From IMG/VR virus record IMGVR_UViG_3300032736_000517, positions 1 to 20,444 of that record: a stretch of DNA of 20,444 nt; one strand, given 5' to 3'. Made by a program: the position numbers and the translations under genes. The notes beneath the pieces are model-generated. The model saw only the letters and a program-made list of their open reading frames with translations. It had not been told where the DNA came from and made no database searches. The stretch comes from a virus. Every line of letters starts with the position of its first letter. The stretch's first letter is position 1. Positions 5,381 through 12,358 of the stretch are shown piece by piece.

Positions 5381-6799
5381 ATGGACGACGAGCTCTATTC
5401 CGGCGAGGACGCGGCCTTCGGTGGCAACGCCCGTGAGGCCGCCGACCTGATGAAGGCCATGACCGGCGGCGAGTTGCCGACCGCGGGCGCGCAGATCGCC
5501 GGCGATTCCGGCCCCATCACCCCGCAGGACCTCGAGGCCGATCTGAAGGTGCAGACCTTCCAGTCCAAGCACCTCAAGCTGTTCCCCCGCCTGAACGCGC
5601 GCAAGGCGACGGCCGCAGCCCTGGTGCACGAGTTCAGCCGCCTGCACGAGTACGGGTCGGCCGCGGACTTCATCACGCACGAGATGGGCGGGCTGCCGGT
5701 CGAGGACGACAGCACCTACAGCCGCGAGCTCTTGCGCATGAAGTACATGGGCAACACCCGCCGCATGCCGCTGGCGGTCGCGATTCAGAAGAGCCTGGCC
5801 GGGCCGCACATCGTGCGGGAAAACAACAACGGGATGCTGACGATGCTCCAGGGCATCGAGCGCCTCTGCTACGAGGGTGACAGCTCGGTCAACCCGCGTC
5901 ACTTCGACGGCATCCGCAAGATCATGATCGACGGCGGCGCGAGCATCATCGACGCGGCCGGCGCGCTGATCACCGAGGACATGCTGCTCGAGGCCTCGGC
6001 CCAGGCGACCGACCAGCCGAACTACGGCATGCCCGACCTGCTGCACGCGCCCGTCGCGGGCGTGAAGGACATCAGCCGCGTCTTCCTGCAGCGCATGCGC
6101 AAGGACTTCGGCTCGGACATCCAGCCGAACACCGCGATCCGCAAGTGGGGCTTCCAGCACGGCGACGTGGCGATCGAGCAGAGCACCTTCCTGCGCGCCC
6201 GCGACGTGCCCCCCAACGACGGCAACGGCTACGGGCCGATCGCGAGCAAGCGCCCGCTGGCGCCCGTGGTGGTCACGCAGCCGGCCGACGCGGGGTCCGG
6301 CTACACCAAGTGGACCGCGGCCTGGGCCGGCGGGGCCAACTACATCTACAAGGTCGCGCTGGTGAACCCCTATGGCGAGGGGCCCTGCGTCACGACCAAC
6401 GCGGTCGCGCACGCCACGGGCACGCGCGTCGACATCGTGGTCAAGGACGTCGGCGTCGGCGACCAGCGGGCCACCGGCATCAAGGTCTACCGCAGCACCA
6501 AGGCCGGCGCGGCCTCGACCTGCAAGGAGGCATTCAAGGTCGGCATCAGCGGCGCCGGCAACCAGACGATCGCGGACCTGAACGAGTGGATCCCAGGGGC
6601 GGCCGAGTTCTACCTGCTCGAGGACAGCGCGGACGCGCTCGAGTGGCGGCAGTTCCTCCCCTTCACGCAGTGGCCCCTCGGCAAGCTGGACACCTCGTAT
6701 CGCTGGGCGTTGCTGAACTACGGCGCGCTCGAGTCGGGCACGCCCCGGCACCACGCCCTCATCAAGAACGTGGCGCTCGGGACCGCGCTGGCGCCCTGA
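5381..6799 (+). CDS. Major capsid protein with Ig-like insertion
   Basis: The product has 472 residues; the ATG follows GGGAGACGAGAG. After a probable removable N-terminus (about 1-50) comes LEADLKVQTFQSKHLKLFP, then HEFSRLHEYGSAADFITHE, DSTYSRELLRMKYMG, and a core with NNNGMLTMLQGIERLCYEGDS. This pattern is characteristic of the HK97-fold capsid proteins of SPO1/Twort-like and related myoviruses. Residues of about 300-405 form an Ig/fibronectin-like insertion (YIYKVALVNPYGEGP, GIKVYRSTKAG) that would project from the capsid surface, an arrangement known in that family. The fold resumes with NEWIPGAAEF and PLGKLDTSYRWALLNYGALE. K25-E52 is nearly identical to part of the protease C-terminus. 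It is followed by a stable hairpin (6822-6847). Confidence 0.85.
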   Translation: MDDELYSGEDAAFGGNAREAADLMKAMTGGELPTAGAQIAGDSGPITPQDLEADLKVQTFQSKHLKLFPRLNARKATAAALVHEFSRLHEYGSAADFITHEMGGLPVEDDSTYSRELLRMKYMGNTRRMPLAVAIQKSLAGPHIVRENNNGMLTMLQGIERLCYEGDSSVNPRHFDGIRKIMIDGGASIIDAAGALITEDMLLEASAQATDQPNYGMPDLLHAPVAGVKDISRVFLQRMRKDFGSDIQPNTAIRKWGFQHGDVAIEQSTFLRARDVPPNDGNGYGPIASKRPLAPVVVTQPADAGSGYTKWTAAWAGGANYIYKVALVNPYGEGPCVTTNAVAHATGTRVDIVVKDVGVGDQRATGIKVYRSTKAGAASTCKEAFKVGISGAGNQTIADLNEWIPGAAEFYLLEDSADALEWRQFLPFTQWPLGKLDTSYRWALLNYGALESGTPRHHALIKNVALGTALAP

Positions 6800-6821
6800 C
6801 GCCGGCTGAGGGCTGGTTCCT

Positions 6822-6847
6822 GCCCGGGCGCACCAGCGCGCCCGGGC
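6822..6847 (+). terminator. GC hairpin after the capsid gene, without U-tract
   Basis: A perfect 10-bp inverted repeat (GCCCGGGCGC at 6822-6831, complement at 6838-6847) has a six-base ACCAGC loop. It sits 22 bases after the capsid stop. No T-run follows, so full termination is doubtful. Its place after the most highly expressed gene suggests message stabilisation or partial termination. Confidence 0.5.
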
Positions 6848-6869
6848 CCACCTGAGCGAGGAGTGACCG

Positions 6870-7136
6870 ATGCGCGTCCGCAACCCCTACGAGAGCGCCC
6901 GTGGCCTCGCCATGAGCGTGGCCGGCGTGACGGTCGAGGTGGGCGCCGACGGGTGGTTCGATCTGCCCGACGACGCGGCGGGCGCCATCGAGGCGGTGCG
7001 CGCCTTCGGATGGGAGACGGGGCCGGCCCTGCCCCCGGCCCCGCTTCCTGGCGAGGACGGCGACGGCGAGGACGGCGAGGACGCCGACGCCGAGGAGTCC
7101 CCCCGTGGCGGCCGTGGTCGCGGGCGGCGCGGGTAA
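6870..7136 (+). CDS. Small protein downstream of capsid, acidic then RG-rich tail
   Basis: The product has 88 residues, with a GAGGAG ribosome binding site nine bases before the ATG. Residues 1-50 look folded (MRVRNPYESARGL, then SVAGVTVEVGADGWFDLP and a helix). Residues of about 60-78 are an Asp/Glu-rich acidic stretch. The last ten are an Arg/Gly tail (RGGRGRGRRG). Small proteins beginning with a similar 'surface strand plus helix' unit are common just after capsid genes and may be head-completion or decoration proteins, but I recognise no named family. The abrupt switch from acidic to RG-rich suggests a flexible C-terminus that could contact nucleic acid. Confidence 0.65.
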   Translation: MRVRNPYESARGLAMSVAGVTVEVGADGWFDLPDDAAGAIEAVRAFGWETGPALPPAPLPGEDGDGEDGEDADAEESPRGGRGRGRRG

Positions 7137-7139
7137 GCG

Positions 7140-7610
7140 ATGCCCACGCCGATCACCGAGCGCACGCGCCTCAAGCGGCAGCCGCACCAGGCGGCCGTCA
7201 TCGAGGCGGGGGAGCGCGAGACGCGATCCCTGGCGACCCTCGTGGTGCGGCCGCTCGCGCTGTACGCCGACGAGGCTGGCACCCCCTACGCGAAGCGGGC
7301 CGCCATCGCGGCCGGTGACGCGGCGCCTACGGCCCTGAGCGATGCCCACGTCGCCGGGGCGGCGTTCGGCGCCGTGTGCCTGCACTGGCGCAACGTCGCG
7401 CTGGCGACGCGCACGAGCATCAACGTCCAGGTGTGGGCGTGGGTCACGGGCAGCGGCTGGGTCAAGGCCACCGACGGGGCCTTCACGACGCTCGGCGAGG
7501 CCACCGAGGCCCGCTGCGTCGGGGTGGCCTACCGGCCGATGTTCGTCCAGGTGACGGCGCTGACCGGCGGCGCCGGCAACGTCGACCTGTACCTCGGCCC
7601 GGAGCCCTGA
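7140..7610 (+). CDS. Beta-rich virion protein of unknown function
   Basis: The product has 156 residues; the ATG is three bases after the previous TAA, with only a weak purine-rich upstream site. An N-terminal polar helix (about 1-28) is followed by a strand-rich region (LATLVVRPLALYAD, INVQVWAWVTGSGWVKA, ARCVGVAYRPMFVQVTAL) that ends NVDLYLGPEP. The pattern is that of a beta-sandwich virion protein, as found in capsid fibres, decoration proteins or tail-fibre adaptors. It forms a compact group with the next two genes, which also look like surface proteins. A specific function cannot be assigned. Confidence 0.65.
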   Translation: MPTPITERTRLKRQPHQAAVIEAGERETRSLATLVVRPLALYADEAGTPYAKRAAIAAGDAAPTALSDAHVAGAAFGAVCLHWRNVALATRTSINVQVWAWVTGSGWVKATDGAFTTLGEATEARCVGVAYRPMFVQVTALTGGAGNVDLYLGPEP

Positions 7611-7612
7611 CC

Positions 7613-7885
7613 GTGGTGGCGCGCCGCAACCCGCCCCCGGTCATTGCCGGTGGCGACGGCGGCGGGTGGCAGTACCAGGCGCTCGCCTGGAACGGATCGC
7701 CCTGGACGCTGGGCGCCACGCCTGGGGCGGACGACTCGGGGGATGCCCTGCTGACGGTCACGCTCAACGGCGTGGCTCAGGCACGGAGCCAGGACTACAC
7801 GCTGACCGGGGCCGCGGTGACGTGGATCGGGTTGGCGCTCGAGGCAACAGACGTGCTCGCAGCGTGGTACGCGCCGAGCGACTGA
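7613..7885 (+). CDS. Small virion surface protein with 'DYTLTG' strand motif
   Basis: The product has 90 residues from GTG at 7613 (GTG 7616 is an equally possible start). The C-terminal half carries ALLTVTLNGVAQARSQ, then DYTLTGAAVTWIG and TDVLAAWYAPSD. This resembles a short beta module recurrent in phage fibres and capsid proteins, in which a 'V-NG--L--G-DYT--G' segment is followed by a 'D-V---Y' strand. It would be a small surface or fibre-associated protein, probably acting with the fibre encoded 59 bases further on. No upstream ATG is available because the preceding stop is two bases away. Confidence 0.6.
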   Translation: MVARRNPPPVIAGGDGGGWQYQALAWNGSPWTLGATPGADDSGDALLTVTLNGVAQARSQDYTLTGAAVTWIGLALEATDVLAAWYAPSD

Positions 7886-7912
7886 AACGGGCCCCGGTGC
7901 GGGCTCCATGAG

Positions 7913-7928
7913 GACCGGACACCCGGTC
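7913..7928 (+). other. Short intergenic hairpin before the fibre gene
   Basis: GACCGG at 7913-7918 pairs with CCGGTC at 7923-7928 around a four-base ACAC loop. It lies 17 bases before the fibre gene start. It is too close to the start and lacks a T-run, so it is unlikely to be a terminator. It may simply be part of a spacing or message-processing element. Confidence 0.3.
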
Positions 7929-7944
7929 GGGAAGGCAGGACATC

Positions 7945-9213
7945 ATGGCGAGCAGACTCCCCTTCAAGCAGATCGTCGTCGCGGACGGCGACATCGCGCT
8001 GGCGAAGCTGGCCGAGGCGGTCATCCAGGCCGACGGCGGGCAGGCGTTCACCGGCGACCAGTCGATGGGCAACAACAAGCTGACCAACCTCGGCGCCCCC
8101 GCGACCAGCAACGACGCGGCCACCAAGAGCTACGTCGACGCGCTGTTCGCGGGCCGGACCGCCTTCAAGGCGCCGGTGCGGGCCCTGGTGCCCCGTGCGG
8201 GCCTCGCGGCCTACACGCAGTCGGGCGACGGTCCCAGCGCGACCCTGACCGCGGACGCCAACGGCGCCATCGGCGCCCAGGACGGCGTGACCCTGATCGC
8301 CGCCGACCGCGTGCTCGTGTGGACCTCGGGCGGCCACGCCGACGACGGCATCTACACCGTCACCGCGGCCGGTGACGGCAGCAACCCGTTCGTGCTGACC
8401 CGCGCGACCGACGCCGACGCCGAGGCCGATGTGCCCGGCGGCGCCTACGTCTTCGTCGACGAGGGCAACACCTACGGCGACACCGGGTTCATCCTGGCCG
8501 CGGCGCCGGACACCGTCGACACCGATCCGCAGTCCTGGGTCATCTTCTCCCGCGTCACGGCCACCGAGGCCGGCGCCGGACTCACCGAGGCCAACGGCGT
8601 CTTCGCCGTCGGCGACGGCGGCAAGGGCGTCCAGGTCAACGCCAACGACCTCGAGATCGACGCCAGCGAGATCATCGGCGACGGCCTCAAGGTCGGGGCG
8701 TCCAGTCACCTGCTGGCGATCGACGCGAGCGCCATCGCGGGCACGGGCCTCGAGGACGACGGCAGCGAGAACCTGCGCATCGCCGCGGCGGCGGCCGGCA
8801 ACGGCCTCACCGGCGGCGGCGGCTCGGCGCTCTCGGTCGCGGCGAACGGCGATTCGGTCGCCGTCGGCGGCTCGGGCGTCTCGGCCGCCGTCCCCGTCAC
8901 CGTCGACAAGGGCAAGGACCCGTCGACGACCTCGGGCGACGACGCCGCGACCGGCCTGACCATCACCAAGACGCCGGGCGGCGACGGCTACGTCCAGGTG
9001 CTGATCAACGGCATCGCGGTGCGCCTCGGCGACGGGTCGAAGACGGGCTGCGACTGCTACTTCACCGGCGACGCGGGGGCCACGGCCCGCGCGATCTCGG
9101 CCATCGCGGCCAACGACGCCTTCAAGTGGAACGGGACGATCGCTGGCTTCGAGCTCGCGAACGGCTCCGACCGGGTGGACTTCCTCTACAACCACACCAC
9201 GCCCGGCGCGTGA
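7945..9213 (+). CDS. Fibre protein (capsid or tail fibre)
   Basis: The product has 422 residues, with AAGGCAGGA upstream of the ATG. Residues of about 38-66 hold NNKLTNLGAPATSNDAATK and SYVDAL, the classical N-terminal attachment and trimer-registration motif of phage fibres. Residues of about 80-205 resemble a domain frequent in fibres (ADRVLVWTSG, DDGIYTVTAAG, LTRATDADAEADVPGG, TGFILA). About 208-320 are shaft-like repeats of the type 'G-GL----L-I'. The C-terminal part (about 345-422) contains YVQVLINGIAVRLGDG, CYFTGDAG and AFKWNGTIAGFELA and probably forms the tip. The tip would recognise a surface receptor or polysaccharide. Its place right after the head genes, far from any baseplate, suggests a head fibre, but this is inference. 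Confidence 0.75.
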   Translation: MASRLPFKQIVVADGDIALAKLAEAVIQADGGQAFTGDQSMGNNKLTNLGAPATSNDAATKSYVDALFAGRTAFKAPVRALVPRAGLAAYTQSGDGPSATLTADANGAIGAQDGVTLIAADRVLVWTSGGHADDGIYTVTAAGDGSNPFVLTRATDADAEADVPGGAYVFVDEGNTYGDTGFILAAAPDTVDTDPQSWVIFSRVTATEAGAGLTEANGVFAVGDGGKGVQVNANDLEIDASEIIGDGLKVGASSHLLAIDASAIAGTGLEDDGSENLRIAAAAAGNGLTGGGGSALSVAANGDSVAVGGSGVSAAVPVTVDKGKDPSTTSGDDAATGLTITKTPGGDGYVQVLINGIAVRLGDGSKTGCDCYFTGDAGATARAISAIAANDAFKWNGTIAGFELANGSDRVDFLYNHTTPGA

Positions 9214-9215
9214 TC

Positions 9216-9236
9216 CGCGGGGGCGTGAGCCCCGCG
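9216..9236 (+). terminator. GC hairpin after the fibre gene, without U-tract
   Basis: CGCGGGG (9216-9222) pairs perfectly with CCCCGCG (9230-9236) around a seven-base loop, two bases after the fibre stop. There is no T-run downstream. Like the hairpins at 807 and 6822, it follows a structural gene and may stabilise or partially terminate the message. Confidence 0.45.
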
Positions 9237-9255
9237 CGCCAAAGGGACTTCCCCG

Positions 9256-10068
9256 ATGGACGGCCCCCTCCCGCGGTCGAGTCCCATGTCAGCGCCGGAC
9301 CCGTTTCGGCCTGGGGGCTCGATGCCCAACGACGCGCAGCTCCCGCCTCGGCGGGCGCGGCGCGTCATCCTCGAGTCGCCGGACCTGTGCCGGCGCCTCC
9401 GGGTGGGCGGGCTGTGGGACCGGGGGCGGGTCCGCGACGACGTGCCCGATGCGGCGCGACGTTACGCTCACATGGACGACGTCGTGGCCGCGCTCCTCGA
9501 GCGGGTCGAGCGCCTCGAGCGGGCCCACCAGGTCGCGGTGACGCTCGCCAAGGCGACCACCCACGGTGCCATCCGGCAGGGCCTGCGGCTGACCACCATC
9601 CGGGGGTCCCGCGCCCTGCAGATGGACGGCGGGAGCGTGCTGCTGTTCCGCCGCGACGCGCAGGGGGAGTACCAGGTTGAGCTGGCGCCGGTCATCGTGC
9701 CGGCGCCGCTGACCTTCCACATCATCGTCAACGGCGCCCTCATCGCGCCGGAGAATGAGCCGGCCAGCGAGGTGCCTGACGGGATCTGTGCGGGCCGCAA
9801 GGAGGGTGAGACCGTGCGGCAGGTGCCCGGGTCCGTCCGGGTCGACCTGCTGTGCATCTACCCCGACGAGGACGGCGTCGAGCTCCTGCTGTTGCTCGGC
9901 GGCCCCACCACCGTGAACCGCCTCGACGACGTCAGCGACGTGCCGTCGCCCGCCATCCCGACCGTGGAGCGCGGATCGGTCCTGCCCCTCTACCGCGTCG
10001 TCACGCGCGCCGGCACCGCCGGCGTCTCGCAGGTCGTCCAGGTCGCCAACCGCGTCAACGGCGTCTGA
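9256..10068 (+). CDS. Virion-associated protein of unknown function
   Basis: The product has 270 residues; the ATG at 9256 follows AAGGGA at 9242-9247. A basic, Pro-rich N-terminus (1-60) precedes a short coiled-coil helix (about 73-100, DDVVAALLERVERLERAHQ). The remaining part is beta-rich (SVLLFRRDAQGEYQVEL, FHIIVNGALIAPEN, VRVDLLCIYPDEDGVELLLLLG) and ends with TAGVSQVVQVANRVNGV. I recognise no family. The helix followed by beta domains, and the position between the fibre and the neck adaptor, would suit a trimeric attachment or assembly protein. ATG at 9286 is an alternative start, but it lacks a ribosome binding site. Confidence 0.6.
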   Translation: MDGPLPRSSPMSAPDPFRPGGSMPNDAQLPPRRARRVILESPDLCRRLRVGGLWDRGRVRDDVPDAARRYAHMDDVVAALLERVERLERAHQVAVTLAKATTHGAIRQGLRLTTIRGSRALQMDGGSVLLFRRDAQGEYQVELAPVIVPAPLTFHIIVNGALIAPENEPASEVPDGICAGRKEGETVRQVPGSVRVDLLCIYPDEDGVELLLLLGGPTTVNRLDDVSDVPSPAIPTVERGSVLPLYRVVTRAGTAGVSQVVQVANRVNGV

Positions 10069-10070
10069 CG

Positions 10071-11537
10071 ATGATCACGGCCGTCAGCAACAAGCCGTGC
10101 ATGGTCGGACCGTTCGCGCTGTTCGATCCGAACAACCCCGCCACGCGCCTCGAGGACGAAGCCGCCAACATCACGGCGCACCTGACCTCGCGGTCTGCGG
10201 CCGGCGCGCTGGTGCTGCACTTCAACTCGACCGGCGCGGGTGACGTCCCCGAGGACGGGGACGCCGACTTCATCGCCGTTACCATCAGCGAGCTCGGCGC
10301 ACTCCCGGGGGAGTACGTCGCGGTCTTCGTTCCGCCCGCGCCCGGCGCCTACACGCTGGTGCTGCGGCACGCGGCATCGCAGGCGGACCTCGCCGAAGAG
10401 ATCCGCGTCGACACGGTCACGCTGACCGACATCGGCGGGTACAGCCTCCTGCCCCTCGAGCGGGACGTGGCTGACGTGGGCGGCGCCATCGACCTGGTCG
10501 TGCGCTTCGTGCTGCCCGACGGCGCGTCCTTCGACCCCTACGAGCTGCGCCAGGTCGACATCCGCAACGCGGCGACCGACGTGCTGCTGTTCCAGGTCGG
10601 CGCCGCGAGCATCGTGCGCCTCTCGCAGGGCACCTACCGCGTCCGCACGCCCGTGGCGATCGGCGAGGGTGTCACCCTGGCCGACCGTTGGTTCTACCGG
10701 GCGTTCAGCGGCAACCCGGAGGCATCGCGAGCGTTCAGCCGCGTGGTCGCGCAGGCGGCGGCCGACGACGGGTTGCTCATCAGCGTGGAGCGCCTCAAGC
10801 GTCACGAGCTGCTGGGGATCAACCTCACCGACGACGCCGGCAACCCGTTCCCCGACGACACCTTCCGCGAGGCCATCCGCGAGGCCACCGACGCCCTCGA
10901 GAGCGAGCTCGACCTGACGCTGTGGCCCACGACCATCGCGGAGGAGGTGCACGACTACCGCGAGGAGATGTACCACCGGACCTTCGGGCACTTTCAGCTC
11001 CGGCGCCGACCGCTGATCGCGGTCGACCACGTGCATGCGTCCTACCCCTCGCTGCAGGACGGGCCGCTGGTGCTGCCCCCCGAGTGGGTCGTGATCACCA
11101 ACCCGAAGTGGGGCAACTTCAACCTGGTGCCGCAGACGGGGACGCTCGCGCAGTTCCTCACGGCGCAGTCGGGCCACGGCAACCAGGCCCTCTTCGGGCC
11201 GCTGTTCCTGACCGGCGCGTCATGGTGGCCGGGCATCTTCAAGATCGCCTACCAGGCCGGCTTCGCCATCGGGCACGTCCCGCCCCGCATCCAGCACGCG
11301 GTCGCGCTGCAGGCCTCGCTGCAGATCCTCGACATCGCGGGCGACCTCATCGCCGGCGCGGGCATCGCGTCAACGTCGCACTCCATCGGCGGCCTGTCGT
11401 CGAGCATCAGCACCACGGCCAGCGCGACGAACCACGGGTACGGGGCGAAGCGCGGCAACTACATCGAGAACCTGAAGGTGCTGAAGGCGCGTATCCGCGC
11501 CGAGTACCACGGCACGCACCTGCTGGGGGCGTGCTGA
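10071..11537 (+). CDS. Head-tail adaptor (neck) protein with N-terminal Ig-like domains
   Basis: The product has 488 residues, with the ATG two bases after the upstream stop. Residues 1-235 are beta-rich and look like two Ig-like domains (ANITAHLTSRSAAGALVLHF, PGAYTLVLRHA; GGAIDLVVRFVLPDG, GTYRVRTP). Residues of about 240-488 match a connector/adaptor family of large myoviruses. The matching motifs are LLGINLTDDAGNPFPDDTF, then HFQLRRRPLIAVDHV, PPEWVVI, IFKIAYQAGFAIGHVPPRI, GDLIAGAGIAS, and SIGGLSSSISTTASATNHGY. Proteins of this type close the portal and join head to tail. The extra N-terminal half is unusual relative to the C-terminal domain's expected length of about 250 residues. It could anchor fibres or whiskers at the neck. 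The stop overlaps the next start by one base. Confidence 0.75.
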   Translation: MITAVSNKPCMVGPFALFDPNNPATRLEDEAANITAHLTSRSAAGALVLHFNSTGAGDVPEDGDADFIAVTISELGALPGEYVAVFVPPAPGAYTLVLRHAASQADLAEEIRVDTVTLTDIGGYSLLPLERDVADVGGAIDLVVRFVLPDGASFDPYELRQVDIRNAATDVLLFQVGAASIVRLSQGTYRVRTPVAIGEGVTLADRWFYRAFSGNPEASRAFSRVVAQAAADDGLLISVERLKRHELLGINLTDDAGNPFPDDTFREAIREATDALESELDLTLWPTTIAEEVHDYREEMYHRTFGHFQLRRRPLIAVDHVHASYPSLQDGPLVLPPEWVVITNPKWGNFNLVPQTGTLAQFLTAQSGHGNQALFGPLFLTGASWWPGIFKIAYQAGFAIGHVPPRIQHAVALQASLQILDIAGDLIAGAGIASTSHSIGGLSSSISTTASATNHGYGAKRGNYIENLKVLKARIRAEYHGTHLLGAC

Positions 11538-12355
11538 TGAACGGGCCGCGCCTCACGCCCGCGCGCGTCGCGCCGGGGCCCGGCAAGATCGGGCCCCGCA
11601 CGCAGATGACGGCGGCCGAGTTCGCCAAGCTGGTCGAGACCCACGGCTACAGCGTGCTGTGGGAGCACGGGTCGCGCTGCGCGTGCTCGAACAACCCCGA
11701 GACCGGCCAGCCGCACATCAACTGCCCCGTCTGCCGGGGGCGCGGGTGGGAGTACCACACCGCCCAGGAAGTGCGCACCATCGTGGACGGGATCTCGCAG
11801 CGGGCCGACGGGTGGATCGCCTGGGGTGACTACGCGCCCGGCAAGGCGCAGTTCACGGTGCGTCCCGAGCACCGGCCGGGACGCTGGCACCGCTACACCC
11901 TGCTGGACTGCACGACGGCGCACTCCGAGGTGCTCGAGCGGGCCGCCATCGGGAGCGTGGATCGGCCGTCGTTCCCGATCGCGTCGCGCCCGATGCGCCT
12001 CCTGATGCCGACGCACGGCGGCGGCACGGTCCTGCGCAACCTCAGCCTGACCGTCACCTACTGCCGCCTGCGCGGCGCCGATGGCCTGCCGGGCCCGGTG
12101 CGCGTCGTGGGCGAGGACTTCGACGTGACGCCGGGCGGCGACATCGACTGGTCGCGTGGGCAGTCCCGCAGCACCGCCCCGGTGGGCGGGCAGGGCTACG
12201 CCATCGAATACGAGACGCACCCCCGCTTCATCGTCCGCGACTTCCCCTACGTGATCCGCGCCGGCCAGGTGCAGTTCAAAGCGCCCGAGGCGGCGCACGA
12301 AGAAATGGCCGTCACGGTCATGGCCGACATCGACTTCCTGCCCCGGGAGGGCTGA
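11537..12355 (+). CDS. Neck-type virion protein with four-cysteine zinc site
   Basis: The product has 272 residues; the ATG overlaps the previous stop by one base (TGATG). An N-terminal helical part (about 24-42) leads to a zinc-binding cluster: C48-x-C50 and C63-x2-C66 (CPVCRGRGW). It is followed by a mainly beta domain (KAQFTVRPEHRPGRWHRYTL, NLSLTVTYCRLRG, QFKAPEAAHEEMAVTVM). Proteins with this 'CxC...CPxCxGxG' arrangement followed by beta domains occur in the neck or tail regions of SPO1-like and other large phages. It probably acts with the adaptor as a neck ring or tail-joining protein. The exact role is inferred from order. Confidence 0.7.
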   Translation: MNGPRLTPARVAPGPGKIGPRTQMTAAEFAKLVETHGYSVLWEHGSRCACSNNPETGQPHINCPVCRGRGWEYHTAQEVRTIVDGISQRADGWIAWGDYAPGKAQFTVRPEHRPGRWHRYTLLDCTTAHSEVLERAAIGSVDRPSFPIASRPMRLLMPTHGGGTVLRNLSLTVTYCRLRGADGLPGPVRVVGEDFDVTPGGDIDWSRGQSRSTAPVGGQGYAIEYETHPRFIVRDFPYVIRAGQVQFKAPEAAHEEMAVTVMADIDFLPREG

Positions 12356-12358
12356 CCC

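Noticed and set aside
7908-8375. An overlapping frame starting at the ATG at 7908
   Set aside because: It overlaps the fibre gene and reads as an Arg/Gly/Ala-rich shadow without conserved features, while the fibre frame shows several family motifs.
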